From a virus: a stretch of DNA of 28,506 nucleotides. The position numbers were made by a program, and so were the translations under genes. Below, one piece after another: positions 8,445 to 17,017 of this stretch (positions within the stretch are counted from its first letter, which is position 1; each line of letters begins with the position of its first letter). The notes under the pieces were generated by a model. The model had not been told where the DNA came from. It was given only the letters and a program-made list of their open reading frames with translations, and made no database searches. Location of the stretch: positions 1 through 28,506 of IMG/VR virus record IMGVR_UViG_3300009106_000021, one strand, 5' to 3'.

Positions 8445-9770
8445 TTAAAATGCTATTACTAATCTGATAGTTTCAATTTGGTCAGCACCACGTGATACTG
8501 AAGTTCTATTTTCCATAAACATTACATCACCAGAGTATTGTACAATACCAGCGTCATTAACCGAAGTACAATCTTGGCCGGATCCTGTATCACCTACAAC
8601 TCTAATGTTATCATCATCAGTGAAATTAACAAATCCAGTATCTTCATTTTGTACAAAGTAAATGATACCATTCACTGAATCATATTCAATAACCATTGCT
8701 GATGCGCCAGTATCAGTACCTTCAATCATTGAATCAGTACCAAATGAGCCACCAGTAGCTACTGATAATGACTTAGTTGTTGTGTATGCATTCTGAGAAG
8801 CCACAGCTGATGTGCTTGAATCAATAGGATCTCTAATAAGCGCAATTTGTCTAAAGTCATTAGATGCAGGAATATCACCTGACTCATCACCATTAAATAC
8901 TTTATTAATAGTAACATAATGTGATCTTAAATCATTTCGTGGATCAGCGCCAAAGCCACCAGCAGGACTAATTACCGGTCTTAATGAAGCACCAGAGCCT
9001 GACCCACCTGATACAGTGATAACTGCTTTAGTATAGCCTGTTCCTGCATTTGTAACTATAATATCTGTAACAACACCACCAGACACTGTTGCTGTTGCTG
9101 TACAACCTGTACCATCACCACTTACTGTAACAGTTGGAGCACTTGTATAACCTGTACCACCACTTGTAATTTTGATATTATATATTGCACCAACAATAGC
9201 ATTATCTTGTACTGACCATTGATTTAATAGGGCAGTATCTGACCCTGGAGCTGGTTGGCTTGTTAAATGGGTTACTGGAATAAATGATGCCGTAAGGAAT
9301 TTAGAACCTATATCAACTGGAATAGTAAACATATATTTCCAAATATAACCATCAGTTGATGAATGATCAATCACACCCGCAGTAGTCACACCAGCAATAT
9401 CAGGGTTAGTAGTAGATACGCCACCTGACTTAAGACACATATAAACATTATTATTATCTGATACAACAAAATAGTTTTTACCTTCGATGTTAGTATCTCT
9501 ATCATCATAATCAGAATATGTTACACCCGAGGTCCATAGAGTTCTTGGGCTTGAATAAATAATATCTGATGAGTCAATTTTCTTTATGGCAAACATATTT
9601 TCCCATAAAGTATTTACTGTGTAGTCATTTTCATATGGATTATCTGGTGTCGTATCATCTGCCCATGCATTTGATCTACCCAAGCCCATATAGAATTGAT
9701 TTGATGTAAGACTGTCAACAAATTTTTCAGTTGTATCTAATCTAAATTTACTTGTTATAATTGCTGACAT
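8445..9770 (-). CDS. 8: Baseplate wedge protein gp8-like
   Basis: This 441-residue protein resembles the gp8 baseplate wedge subunit of marine T4-like phages. The N-terminal segment FRLDTTEKFVDSL...FYMGLGR, the words WENMFAIKKI and RTLWTSGVTYSDYDD, and a NYFVVSDNNNVYMCL segment occur in order in that family. The C-terminus GDVMFMENRTSVSRGADQIE is also typical. It sits directly after gp7, as in T4 (order 6-7-8). It is longer than T4 gp8 (334 aa), partly because of a glycine-rich insertion at about residues 200-275 with two copies of a GTGYTxAxxTVSGxG motif. Gp8 joins gp7 and gp10 in the T4 wedge. The ribosome binding site is GGAGAGACACTAA. The assignment rests on remembered family motifs plus synteny. 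Confidence 0.7.
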   Translation of the reverse strand: MSAIITSKFRLDTTEKFVDSLTSNQFYMGLGRSNAWADDTTPDNPYENDYTVNTLWENMFAIKKIDSSDIIYSSPRTLWTSGVTYSDYDDRDTNIEGKNYFVVSDNNNVYMCLKSGGVSTTNPDIAGVTTAGVIDHSSTDGYIWKYMFTIPVDIGSKFLTASFIPVTHLTSQPAPGSDTALLNQWSVQDNAIVGAIYNIKITSGGTGYTSAPTVTVSGDGTGCTATATVSGGVVTDIIVTNAGTGYTKAVITVSGGSGSGASLRPVISPAGGFGADPRNDLRSHYVTINKVFNGDESGDIPASNDFRQIALIRDPIDSSTSAVASQNAYTTTKSLSVATGGSFGTDSMIEGTDTGASAMVIEYDSVNGIIYFVQNEDTGFVNFTDDDNIRVVGDTGSGQDCTSVNDAGIVQYSGDVMFMENRTSVSRGADQIETIRLVIAF

Positions 9771-9784
9771 TTAGTGTCTCTCCG

Positions 9785-10993
9785 TTATGTTTGTATTGTA
9801 CAATCATTTGAATCGTACGATGTATCTGTTGCTGGATCATCAGGGGTGCAAGACCAAATTCTTGCTCCTAATTGTAATCCGATATTGTTATTTATAACAT
9901 CCTGCAATGTATATTCACCATATTCTCGCATTGGTCTCCAATTCCAGAACTTGGTATTTTCCAAATGGTTCCACATACCAATTCTTGCAGGTGAATATGC
10001 ATATTCAAATTCCTTCTCTACATAAGTCCCAGCTTCATTTACAGTTGGTTGTATATGTATTGCAGGTATATTAATATTTATAGGTAATCCAGAACCTTGA
10101 TAACCAGGTTGTACTTCATTGTTGACTGATTCTAACATCTCAATAAGAATAAGAATCTCACCAAAGAATATAAATCCGGCCGGGTGAATTAGCCTTGTAA
10201 ATGCATTTTTCCAATCATCAATATTTTTACCTGTTTTAAGTAAATAAGAAAATTTTTGATATTTGTATGAATCTTGAATTTTAATTCTTTCTTCCGAAAG
10301 GAATCCATCACTCTTAGTGAATAGACCTTTAGGGTATGCTTTAACTACATCACCTATTACTAATTCATTAGGAAATATTAATGAGTATTTTATTTCATTA
10401 TCTGACTCATCATAATAAACCGTTTCTTTATAGTCACCATTCGAAATATATACATCATTTACAAATATAACATCATCATCAAACTTAGGTGCAAAACCTC
10501 TATCCGAATTAAAGTTAATGATTGAAGTATTAGTGCTTATTGTCCAAATATATGTTGGTGTATAATCACTTTGATTAGCAATGATGTCTTCTTTTTGATC
10601 ATGCCACTTACCATCAGATGGTATCAACATATCTTCTCTAGGGAAGTATATTTCTACCTCATCATCATAAATTAATTTAAAGAAGGCCTTAATTGATTCT
10701 GGCGTACCACGTGATCTATAAAATTCAACTAGATGTTTATAAAATAGTCTTGGATCAGCCGCAAAGTCTCTAGGAATTGGAGCTCCAATTTCATTTTGTA
10801 ACTCTGTTAATAGATGCTCTTCAATTAAATCAATGTCACGCTGATGATCAATTTGATTTAAGTAAAATGCAGATTTATTTTCTCTCTCTAGATATAAAGC
10901 ATATACTTTTATGAACTCAATAAGCTCAGGGTAGTCCTGATTAATATGCTCAGGGACCAAATCATCTATATAAGAGGATACATTAAAAGCCAT
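9785..10993 (-). CDS. 7: Baseplate wedge protein gp7-like, short form (402 aa)
   Basis: This protein matches only the C-terminal part of T4 gp7, which is over 1000 residues long. Key shared features are an ALYLERENKSAFYLNQ-type helix near residue 30-50, the region RSRGTPESIKAFFKLIYDDEVEI (about 93-115), and RLIHPAGFIFF (about 267-277), which corresponds to a RFVHPVGFGF segment in T4. Its position between gp6 and gp8 is the T4 order. In T4, gp7 is the backbone that clamps the gp6 dimer and connects to gp8, gp10 and gp53. Here the outer N-terminal half seems to be missing, leaving the part that binds the core wedge. The ATG overlaps the gp6 stop (TAATG). The identity is inferred from motifs and synteny. 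Confidence 0.72.
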   Translation of the reverse strand: MAFNVSSYIDDLVPEHINQDYPELIEFIKVYALYLERENKSAFYLNQIDHQRDIDLIEEHLLTELQNEIGAPIPRDFAADPRLFYKHLVEFYRSRGTPESIKAFFKLIYDDEVEIYFPREDMLIPSDGKWHDQKEDIIANQSDYTPTYIWTISTNTSIINFNSDRGFAPKFDDDVIFVNDVYISNGDYKETVYYDESDNEIKYSLIFPNELVIGDVVKAYPKGLFTKSDGFLSEERIKIQDSYKYQKFSYLLKTGKNIDDWKNAFTRLIHPAGFIFFGEILILIEMLESVNNEVQPGYQGSGLPININIPAIHIQPTVNEAGTYVEKEFEYAYSPARIGMWNHLENTKFWNWRPMREYGEYTLQDVINNNIGLQLGARIWSCTPDDPATDTSYDSNDCTIQT

Positions 10994-12852
10994 TAGTTAC
11001 TCGTTGTAGTGTAGTCAATACCGGCAGTAGTACCACCAGTAACCATTGTGTCAATTTCACCAACAATAATTGCTGAAGAAGAATTAATTGTTAATAGTTC
11101 ATTTCGTGTTGGTGCTATATCAGACGATGCCGGTTTAGTAATAATTTTAATATAATCATATGGGCCTACAATTGAATCAGGTGCAAAACCTTCAAGTGTT
11201 ACATTACCTGTATTATAGTTTACATGACCAATATTTGGATTCAAAGTTGTGCCTGACCCAGAAACAATTTGTATAATATTCTTATTTTCTTCCGTATCTA
11301 AATAGTCTTTAAGTCTACACGACTCACCTCTATATGTAAATTCTGTCGAAGTAATGTATTGAGTCTTACCTGATAAATAAGTGATTGGTTGGTTAAAATC
11401 AAATGTATATAATTTTTCATTGCCTAATTCAGGTACAAATTTCTTACTCATTTCAATTCTCATAATGGTTGAAATAACAGCAACACTTGAACTATCAATA
11501 TCACGTAATAGGTTTGAGTTTCTAAACACACCACCAAATGATTTTAGGTTAGTGTCATTATATGCTTCAATAGTTATTCTAATGTTCTCGGATAGTGTAG
11601 CTTTATCTGATGATGCTACATTAGGGTTAAACTTAAAATAAACTTCTAAGTCAATGTATGTGTAATCAGGGTCAACAAGAATAGGTGTAATTGATACTAC
11701 GTTCTTTGGCTTAAGAATATTACCAATAATAATTTCTTTTTCGGTATCTGTTAATACTTCTCTTGCTTTAGGTTTAATCGATACATATACTTTACCATAG
11801 TCTGGTGGAATATTATCTTCACCACCCCATACAGTAAGTGTATCAATATCTCCCCAAGAGTTTTGAATAATACCTTTATAATCATCTGGTGTTACGGCTC
11901 TATTTTGAGCAGTAAAAGCAAGTGGTGCAGAGAATCTAATTGATTCAGTCGATTCAGCACTAGCACCACCAGATGCATTTTGTATTGTTGTTATGGATAC
12001 ATTAGTGTTACCTTCAATAGTATCATTTAACGAGAAGATTGAAGCGCCATTAATATCACCTGGGCCAACAACTAAATAATTAATTTTAATAATATTACCT
12101 GCATCTAATTGAGTACCAATAATACCATCACCAAATTTAATTTCATAAAACCCATCTCTTGATTCTTCCAAGAAATATACATTTGATTCAGCAGTAATAT
12201 TTGTAATATTATTAGACTTAGTAAATGTAGTGGACTCAGTAGACGTAGATGATTCATAAATATCTACAATTAACGAATCTGTGTTTACATTATCACTTGT
12301 AATTGTATATGAATCAAAGTTTGATGGATCATATAGATATGATCTATTGGCGAGAACACCTTGCTCTAATTTAACATTTTTAAATATGTATTTACCTGAA
12401 TCATGTTCACCATACGCCGTTGTCATTGTCTCTGAAACAATTAAATTATATGATATAGAATTAATAATCGTTGTGAATACTGTACCACGATTTATAGTCG
12501 CGGGAAGATTATTACCATCAATATATAGACCGGTTGGTGAAACTAATTCAACATCAATATATGCTACAGCAGGTGATGTTGATCTTGGTGTATAACCAAG
12601 TAACTTAGCATGTGACACAACAGATTGTCTAAGTTGTGCTGTATCTAAAAATGTTTCATTAAGAGCAAAGTTAGCATTAACTGAGTTAATATGCGTGATG
12701 TATGATAACACATCAATCACTGTATTCATTGCAGAGCCTTCAAAATTATAATCTGCAAATGCACCAGGCTGGTCCTGCATATATGTAATTAAGTTACTCT
12801 TTAATGTATTAAAATCTAATTCTGATGCATTAATTCTTCTGTCTTGTGCCAT
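10993..12852 (-). CDS. 6: Baseplate wedge protein gp6 (Baseplate_J-like)
   Basis: This 619-residue protein (T4 gp6 is 660) has the hallmarks of the gp6/baseplate J family. The central segment RAVTPDDYKGIIQNSWGDI is followed by TVWGGEDN, PDYGKVYVSIKPK, and later VVSITPILVDPDYTYIDLEV, which matches the core fold that dimerises into the inner baseplate ring. The N-terminal region (NASELDFNTLKSNLITYMQ, then SAMNTVIDVLSYITHINSVNANFALNE split over about residues 7-66) forms the helical domain seen in gp6-like proteins. In T4, gp6 dimers link neighbouring wedges and contact gp25 and gp53. Its gene starts at the stop of gp25 (TAATG) and ends at the start of gp7, giving the order 25-6-7-8. Confidence 0.9.
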   Translation of the reverse strand: MAQDRRINASELDFNTLKSNLITYMQDQPGAFADYNFEGSAMNTVIDVLSYITHINSVNANFALNETFLDTAQLRQSVVSHAKLLGYTPRSTSPAVAYIDVELVSPTGLYIDGNNLPATINRGTVFTTIINSISYNLIVSETMTTAYGEHDSGKYIFKNVKLEQGVLANRSYLYDPSNFDSYTITSDNVNTDSLIVDIYESSTSTESTTFTKSNNITNITAESNVYFLEESRDGFYEIKFGDGIIGTQLDAGNIIKINYLVVGPGDINGASIFSLNDTIEGNTNVSITTIQNASGGASAESTESIRFSAPLAFTAQNRAVTPDDYKGIIQNSWGDIDTLTVWGGEDNIPPDYGKVYVSIKPKAREVLTDTEKEIIIGNILKPKNVVSITPILVDPDYTYIDLEVYFKFNPNVASSDKATLSENIRITIEAYNDTNLKSFGGVFRNSNLLRDIDSSSVAVISTIMRIEMSKKFVPELGNEKLYTFDFNQPITYLSGKTQYITSTEFTYRGESCRLKDYLDTEENKNIIQIVSGSGTTLNPNIGHVNYNTGNVTLEGFAPDSIVGPYDYIKIITKPASSDIAPTRNELLTINSSSAIIVGEIDTMVTGGTTAGIDYTTTSN

Positions 12853-13253
12853 TATCTTAGTCTCTCTAATGATGTTGCGATATTAGTAATCTGGTTTGTC
12901 GATATAATTTTAACAACAACTGTTATTGCTATTTTATTTAGGTCTGGTTTATTATTAACCTTAACATTTAATACTTCCACCCTAGGTTCAAAGTTAGTAA
13001 TTGCCTCTTTAATACTATCAGTAATAGCAATTGATGTTATTAAACCATTATTTTCAAATAAGTATTGTCTTAGGTTAGCCCCAAACAAAGGTTGGAATAC
13101 TTTCTCACCATGATTGGTATTTAGAATATGTAGCACACTTTGCTTAACAGAATTAATCTGCTTCTTTATTCCTATGTCACCCGTGTTGGGGTTTGATTTA
13201 AACACAAAGTCTAAATCAACATATTCTGTTTTGTTTGAGGTTGTAATGGCCAT
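12852..13253 (-). CDS. 25: Baseplate wedge/sheath initiator gp25
   Basis: This is a 133-residue protein, almost the same length as T4 gp25 (132). It has the GPW/gp25 family features: a YVDLDFVFKSNPNTGD N-terminus, a GEKVFQPLFGANLRQYLFE segment, and the conserved EPR motif at residues 89-91 followed by VEVLNVKV. In contractile injection systems gp25 seeds assembly of the sheath on the baseplate inner ring and bridges it to gp6 and gp53. The gene follows PAAR and overlaps the start of gp6. It lacks a Shine-Dalgarno; a TATAAATA box sits five bases before its ATG (13259-13266), pointing to a leaderless or near-leaderless late transcript. Confidence 0.93.
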   Translation of the reverse strand: MAITTSNKTEYVDLDFVFKSNPNTGDIGIKKQINSVKQSVLHILNTNHGEKVFQPLFGANLRQYLFENNGLITSIAITDSIKEAITNFEPRVEVLNVKVNNKPDLNKIAITVVVKIISTNQITNIATSLERLR

Positions 13254-13258
13254 AATGT

Positions 13259-13266
13259 TATTTATA
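13259..13266 (-). promoter_or_regulatory. T4-type late promoter box (TATAAATA), 5 nt before gp25 ATG
   Basis: The minus strand reads TATAAATA ACATT ATG, with the box just after the PAAR gene's stop. With T4 spacing the first transcribed base would be at or next to the A of the gp25 ATG. No Shine-Dalgarno is visible. Confidence 0.6.
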
Positions 13267-13270
13267 CCTA

Positions 13271-13570
13271 TTATCCACCAATAAATACATTACTAGATCC
13301 TGAAGTCATAGCTCCTGCATCAGCTGAATCACCTACTCTCGCTGCTGCACTTCCGCATATAAACACATTACCAGAACCCACATTAACATTAGCTACATGA
13401 GCAGGACATAATGGTGGTGATGTAGTATGACTTACTGTTGGGTCGCCTTGCCTTGCTGCTAATATCCCATTAATAAAAACAGTTCCTTGACCAGGAGTAT
13501 CTAACGTAGTAGTACTCGTGCATCCATGCCCAGTACTTAATGAATCACCTTTTCTACAAGCACTTGGCAT
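13271..13570 (-). CDS. 5.4: PAAR-repeat spike tip protein (T4 gp5.4-like)
   Basis: This 99-residue protein is a PAAR domain. It carries the AARQGD and AARVGD words, alternating short beta segments (GTVFINGILAAR, SGNVFICGSAAAR, SSNVFIGG), and His/Cys residues spaced for a metal site (H15, C17, H48, C55, H58). PAAR proteins form the sharp tip that caps the central spike of contractile tails and type VI secretion systems; in T4 this is gp5.4. It directly follows gp5, whose stop overlaps its ATG (TAATG), as expected for a spike and its tip. Which residues bind metal is inferred from the family pattern. Confidence 0.93.
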   Translation of the reverse strand: MPSACRKGDSLSTGHGCTSTTTLDTPGQGTVFINGILAARQGDPTVSHTTSPPLCPAHVANVNVGSGNVFICGSAAARVGDSADAGAMTSGSSNVFIGG

Positions 13571-15105
13571 TATTCGTTAATATCTATGCGTGGTGCAGTG
13601 AATTTCATATTACCTTTACTTTCACAAGTGTATGTCCCTTGAACTAAAGTATCCATATTTCCGCCAACATCTAAATCAACATTTCCACCAACGTCAATAT
13701 CAGCATCTTTTTTAACATCAACTTTAGCATTATTCAATACTGTTAAATCAACATTTCTATCAATTAGTCCTGTAACATCACCTTCAATATGCAAATCAAT
13801 ATGTCCAAATGAAGCAGGTAATGATTCACCTTTATAAACCCAATTACCATTTTCTAATTTAATATCTTGTGGTTTAAATCCATCTTCAACTTCAATTGAA
13901 TTTCCATATTCATCAATTGCATATTTTTGTGCTATTCGTGCTAATGAGTTATAATCATTAGCATCAAATGCTGATGCTATTTGAGATAGTGTATATAATG
14001 AAACATCCATCATAAAATATGTATTTTCATTAGTAGCACCATCGCTCGACATATCAGAAATTGTAATTTCTGCATCACCTTTAGTACCATCTGAAGATGT
14101 AGATATACTCATACTCACATAATATTGTCTTTGATTGCCATCCGCATCTTCAGATTCTAACAGCTTAGAACCAGAGGATAACATATCAGAACCACTAATT
14201 TCCGTTGTAATTTTTATATCAATTGGTGGGTTCCATATAGCAATCGCTTGATTTTTAGTATATCCTTCTGGTGCCGCTTTATGTATTGCCGTTCCATCAT
14301 CTGCATAAGTAACATGATCTGGTTCTTTAGGACCAACCCTCATTGATACATTACCTCTTACTTCGCCGTTAACATCACCTTGAACTAAGAAGTCTACGTT
14401 CTCCCCAACATTAGCAGTAACAGATCCTGCACAAGATAAATTAACATCTTCTGAAACAATAATATTTACATTACCTTTTACTTCAACAGTATCATTGCCA
14501 AGTATTAATTCGTAGTTATCTGCAACAACTCTTTCTATTTTAGATCCACCTGGTTGTACTTCATAATAAGTACCTGAATTATGTCTTTCTCTAATTCTAG
14601 TAGAACCAGGTGTATCATCGTATTCCTTAATATGACCAGACTCTGATTCATATACATGGTTATATGGATATTGAGGAGCATAAGCAGAACGAGGTTGATA
14701 ATTACCTTGAACCTCATAATCATTTGGATCTGGTCTACCTCTAACTCTTAAGTTATTATCTTCTTCCTCTAAATTTCTAGGGTATTTACCATTAGGATCG
14801 GTAAACCCCATTTGCGTGTTACCAAATTCGAATCCTGATTTGGTTGGTAATGAGCCCATAACCATAAAGTCTTGATGTTCTACATCAATAAATGCTCCAA
14901 CAACCCACGAACCTTGTAATAGAAATGATGAATGACCAACACCTGATATACCCGGTGATGTTGTTGTTCCCATAACCAAAGACCATGGAAGATCTTCAGT
15001 TTTAATTAAATCTTTTCTTGCGTCATGTACACCATGCACACGAACCTTTACTCTACCTTGTTTTTCAGGATCATATATATCCTCAACAATGCCATAATAT
15101 ATCAT
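13570..15105 (-). CDS. 5: Central spike gp5-like protein, without lysozyme domain
   Basis: Residues about 1-90 form the OB-fold of gp5/VgrG proteins (YYGIVEDIYDPEKQGRVKVRVHG, then DLPWSLVM and GSWVVGAFIDVEHQDFMVMG). A linker leads to beta-helix strands at about 205-258 and 436-511, with alternating Val/Asp and octad-like repeats (DADIDVGGNVDLDVGGN) like the T4 gp5 needle. Between the two helix parts, at about 259-435, is an inserted region of unknown fold with DIKITTEISGSDML and TLSQIASAFDANDYNSL. The T4-lysozyme domain that lies between OB-fold and helix in T4 gp5 is not present. The protein pierces the outer membrane during infection and is tipped by the PAAR protein. Its ATG overlaps the gp27 stop as ATGA. 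Confidence 0.88.
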   Translation of the reverse strand: MIYYGIVEDIYDPEKQGRVKVRVHGVHDARKDLIKTEDLPWSLVMGTTTSPGISGVGHSSFLLQGSWVVGAFIDVEHQDFMVMGSLPTKSGFEFGNTQMGFTDPNGKYPRNLEEEDNNLRVRGRPDPNDYEVQGNYQPRSAYAPQYPYNHVYESESGHIKEYDDTPGSTRIRERHNSGTYYEVQPGGSKIERVVADNYELILGNDTVEVKGNVNIIVSEDVNLSCAGSVTANVGENVDFLVQGDVNGEVRGNVSMRVGPKEPDHVTYADDGTAIHKAAPEGYTKNQAIAIWNPPIDIKITTEISGSDMLSSGSKLLESEDADGNQRQYYVSMSISTSSDGTKGDAEITISDMSSDGATNENTYFMMDVSLYTLSQIASAFDANDYNSLARIAQKYAIDEYGNSIEVEDGFKPQDIKLENGNWVYKGESLPASFGHIDLHIEGDVTGLIDRNVDLTVLNNAKVDVKKDADIDVGGNVDLDVGGNMDTLVQGTYTCESKGNMKFTAPRIDINE

Positions 15106-16274
15106 ATAATACCTCTAGATAATCTGATGTTTTGAGTATATAGGCCACCTTCAAAATGATGATCTATTGCTGATACAATATAGTTATTTGCATACTTATT
15201 ACTATACTTATCTTTAGGCGAATTGACTCTAACCACGGATGAATCAGAAACAATTAAGGTTACCATATTACCTACACATAAACCAGGAATTGCCGGAGTG
15301 TTATATGCATTAGCATTAATAGAAAAAGCAGTTGATGTATTATACTTAGCATGTGTCATTTGCATATCATTAGCTGATGTAAACAAAGAGGTTTCGGTGT
15401 TATCATACATATTAGCTCTATGAGGTTTAACCGAATTCGTGGCCGGTTTAGATGTTCCTCTAAATAAATCTTTATTATACGAAGAAGTATCTAAATTAAT
15501 AAACTCTAAAGACTTACCTTTTATACCGGTGGATGAAACACCAATAATATCTACATTATCATCAATAACAATATTCGTTGGTCTACCAATAGAATGTTTA
15601 ATTGGGCCCTTATTAATTTCATCGGCAAAACCAAGTCGAGGTGATATTTCAAATATAGGTTCCTGTTGTAGCATATTATATAAAGAATCTAATATAGTAA
15701 CACCATTAATAAATAAATTTTGATACATAAAGAATGAAGTGCCTTCTTCATCATATGAAGTATTCTTTAATGTATCAATAACCTTTTTGGGTGATATATT
15801 AGGCGCAATATATTTACCTGTACTTAATGAGTCTTTCTTAATAACAAGATCATCAAATACAAAATACTCAACAAAAACATTACCAATAATATCTGTTGAC
15901 TTACCCGAGTATGCCTTTGATACTAAGTGTGTGGCTGAAATGAAATCATTAATAGACCCAAGTGATATTTGATATGTTTTCTTATGTGCTTCAGCACCAA
16001 TATTAATATGTTTAATACCATTAAAGAAAAATGCATGCTTAATTTCTAAATCAAAATATGAAAAAGAAATATTAATAATTTCATCACCTGTTAAAATGAT
16101 ATTATCAATAATACCAGCATCATCAGTAACAGATAAAGTACCTACTAGGTCACCAGTAATGCTCTCTGCAATATTCAATGTGGTTACCATTGCACTTATA
16201 TCAAAGCCTTGCCCTTTATAATTAAAGGATACTATGATTTTTTCTAAGGCATTGGAGTTAGTTAAACTCTTCAT
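15102..16274 (-). CDS. 27: Baseplate hub protein gp27-like
   Basis: This 390-residue protein is nearly the same length as T4 gp27 (391) and lies directly before gp5, its partner in the T4 (gp27)3-(gp5)3 hub. It has a beta-rich N-terminus (KIIVSFNYKGQGFDISAMVTTLNIAES), a GTLSVTDDAGIIDNI segment, the helix NDFISATHLVSKAYSGKSTDII, and a KKVIDTLKNTSYDEEGTSFFMYQN stretch typical of hub/gpD-like proteins. In T4 gp27 trimers form the torus that joins the tube to the spike. It overlaps both neighbours by ATGA. In T4 gene 27 is in a different cluster (51-27-28-29-48-54); here it is beside gene 5. The assignment rests on length, motif style and context. Confidence 0.75.
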   Translation of the reverse strand: MKSLTNSNALEKIIVSFNYKGQGFDISAMVTTLNIAESITGDLVGTLSVTDDAGIIDNIILTGDEIINISFSYFDLEIKHAFFFNGIKHINIGAEAHKKTYQISLGSINDFISATHLVSKAYSGKSTDIIGNVFVEYFVFDDLVIKKDSLSTGKYIAPNISPKKVIDTLKNTSYDEEGTSFFMYQNLFINGVTILDSLYNMLQQEPIFEISPRLGFADEINKGPIKHSIGRPTNIVIDDNVDIIGVSSTGIKGKSLEFINLDTSSYNKDLFRGTSKPATNSVKPHRANMYDNTETSLFTSANDMQMTHAKYNTSTAFSINANAYNTPAIPGLCVGNMVTLIVSDSSVVRVNSPKDKYSNKYANNYIVSAIDHHFEGGLYTQNIRLSRGII

Positions 16275-17017
16275 TGACTAATTTCTATATTGAATTCTGA
16301 TATTACTTCTGTTATTAAATCAGGCTTAATAACCTTAATTGATCTATTTTTATCATTTAACATATCCTCATAATGATAATTAGTAAATGCTGTGGTGCCT
16401 GCACTTCTTGGCGCAGTAGGAACACCTGTTGAATCATCTAAATGATATTTTGGCGCGTAAGCATTAGAAACAATTGATGTACAGTTAATAGAATCATCAG
16501 CATTGCCTGGTGTATATATAGTTTCACCATTTTCATTAAATTCACCTGATATAATTTCAATGACTAAATACTTATTATTTCTATGTACTTCCTTTATGAT
16601 ACCTTGAGCACCAGAAGATGCTGTAACATTATTACCTACTTCAAACTTAGGTGATGCCTTACCTGTAACAGAATTAGTATAATACATATCATCCGAAGTT
16701 ATAGCAGCAATATGTTCATACTTTCTTTCACAATATTCTTTTAATTGTTGAGAAGACTTAGGCCAATCATTCCATATATTATTAATACCATTATTAATCA
16801 TTAAGAAAGTCCAATAGTAATTGGTTGACCCATATAACCTATAACTTAATTGCTCAGGTCTTTCCCCATCATATATATTAATTAAATCATAAAATGTAGT
16901 ATTATCAATTAATTCTTTTGATATTTTAGCAATGGATGATAAATTAGTAATATTATCATATATACCATCACCATTAATATCGTATTGAATAGTATTAAAA
17001 TTTGTAAAGTATCCCAT
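16271..17017 (-). CDS. 53: Baseplate wedge protein gp53
   Basis: This 248-residue protein contains the gp53 signature DGERPEQLSYRLYGSTNYYWTFLMIN in the region of residues 50-75, preceded by LIDNTTFYDLINI. In T4, gp53 has a LysM-like fold, links the wedges to each other and is the last wedge component to join. The C-terminus (DKNRSIKVIKPDLITEVISEF) is also typical. It is longer than T4 gp53 (196 aa); the extra part at about 122-170 (FEVGNNVTASSGAQGIIKEV and LVIEIISGEFNENGETI) resembles a small SH3/KOW-like barrel. The start overlaps the gp48 stop (TAATG), and its stop overlaps gp27 (ATGA). Confidence 0.88.
   Translation of the reverse strand: MGYFTNFNTIQYDINGDGIYDNITNLSSIAKISKELIDNTTFYDLINIYDGERPEQLSYRLYGSTNYYWTFLMINNGINNIWNDWPKSSQQLKEYCERKYEHIAAITSDDMYYTNSVTGKASPKFEVGNNVTASSGAQGIIKEVHRNNKYLVIEIISGEFNENGETIYTPGNADDSINCTSIVSNAYAPKYHLDDSTGVPTAPRSAGTTAFTNYHYEDMLNDKNRSIKVIKPDLITEVISEFNIEISQ

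Noticed and set aside
9889-9896. TATAAATA inside gp7 (also 10075-10082, 3403-3410, 24302-24309)
   Set aside because: These are in coding sequence, not close before a start codon. They may be chance in AT-rich DNA, so I did not list them as promoters.
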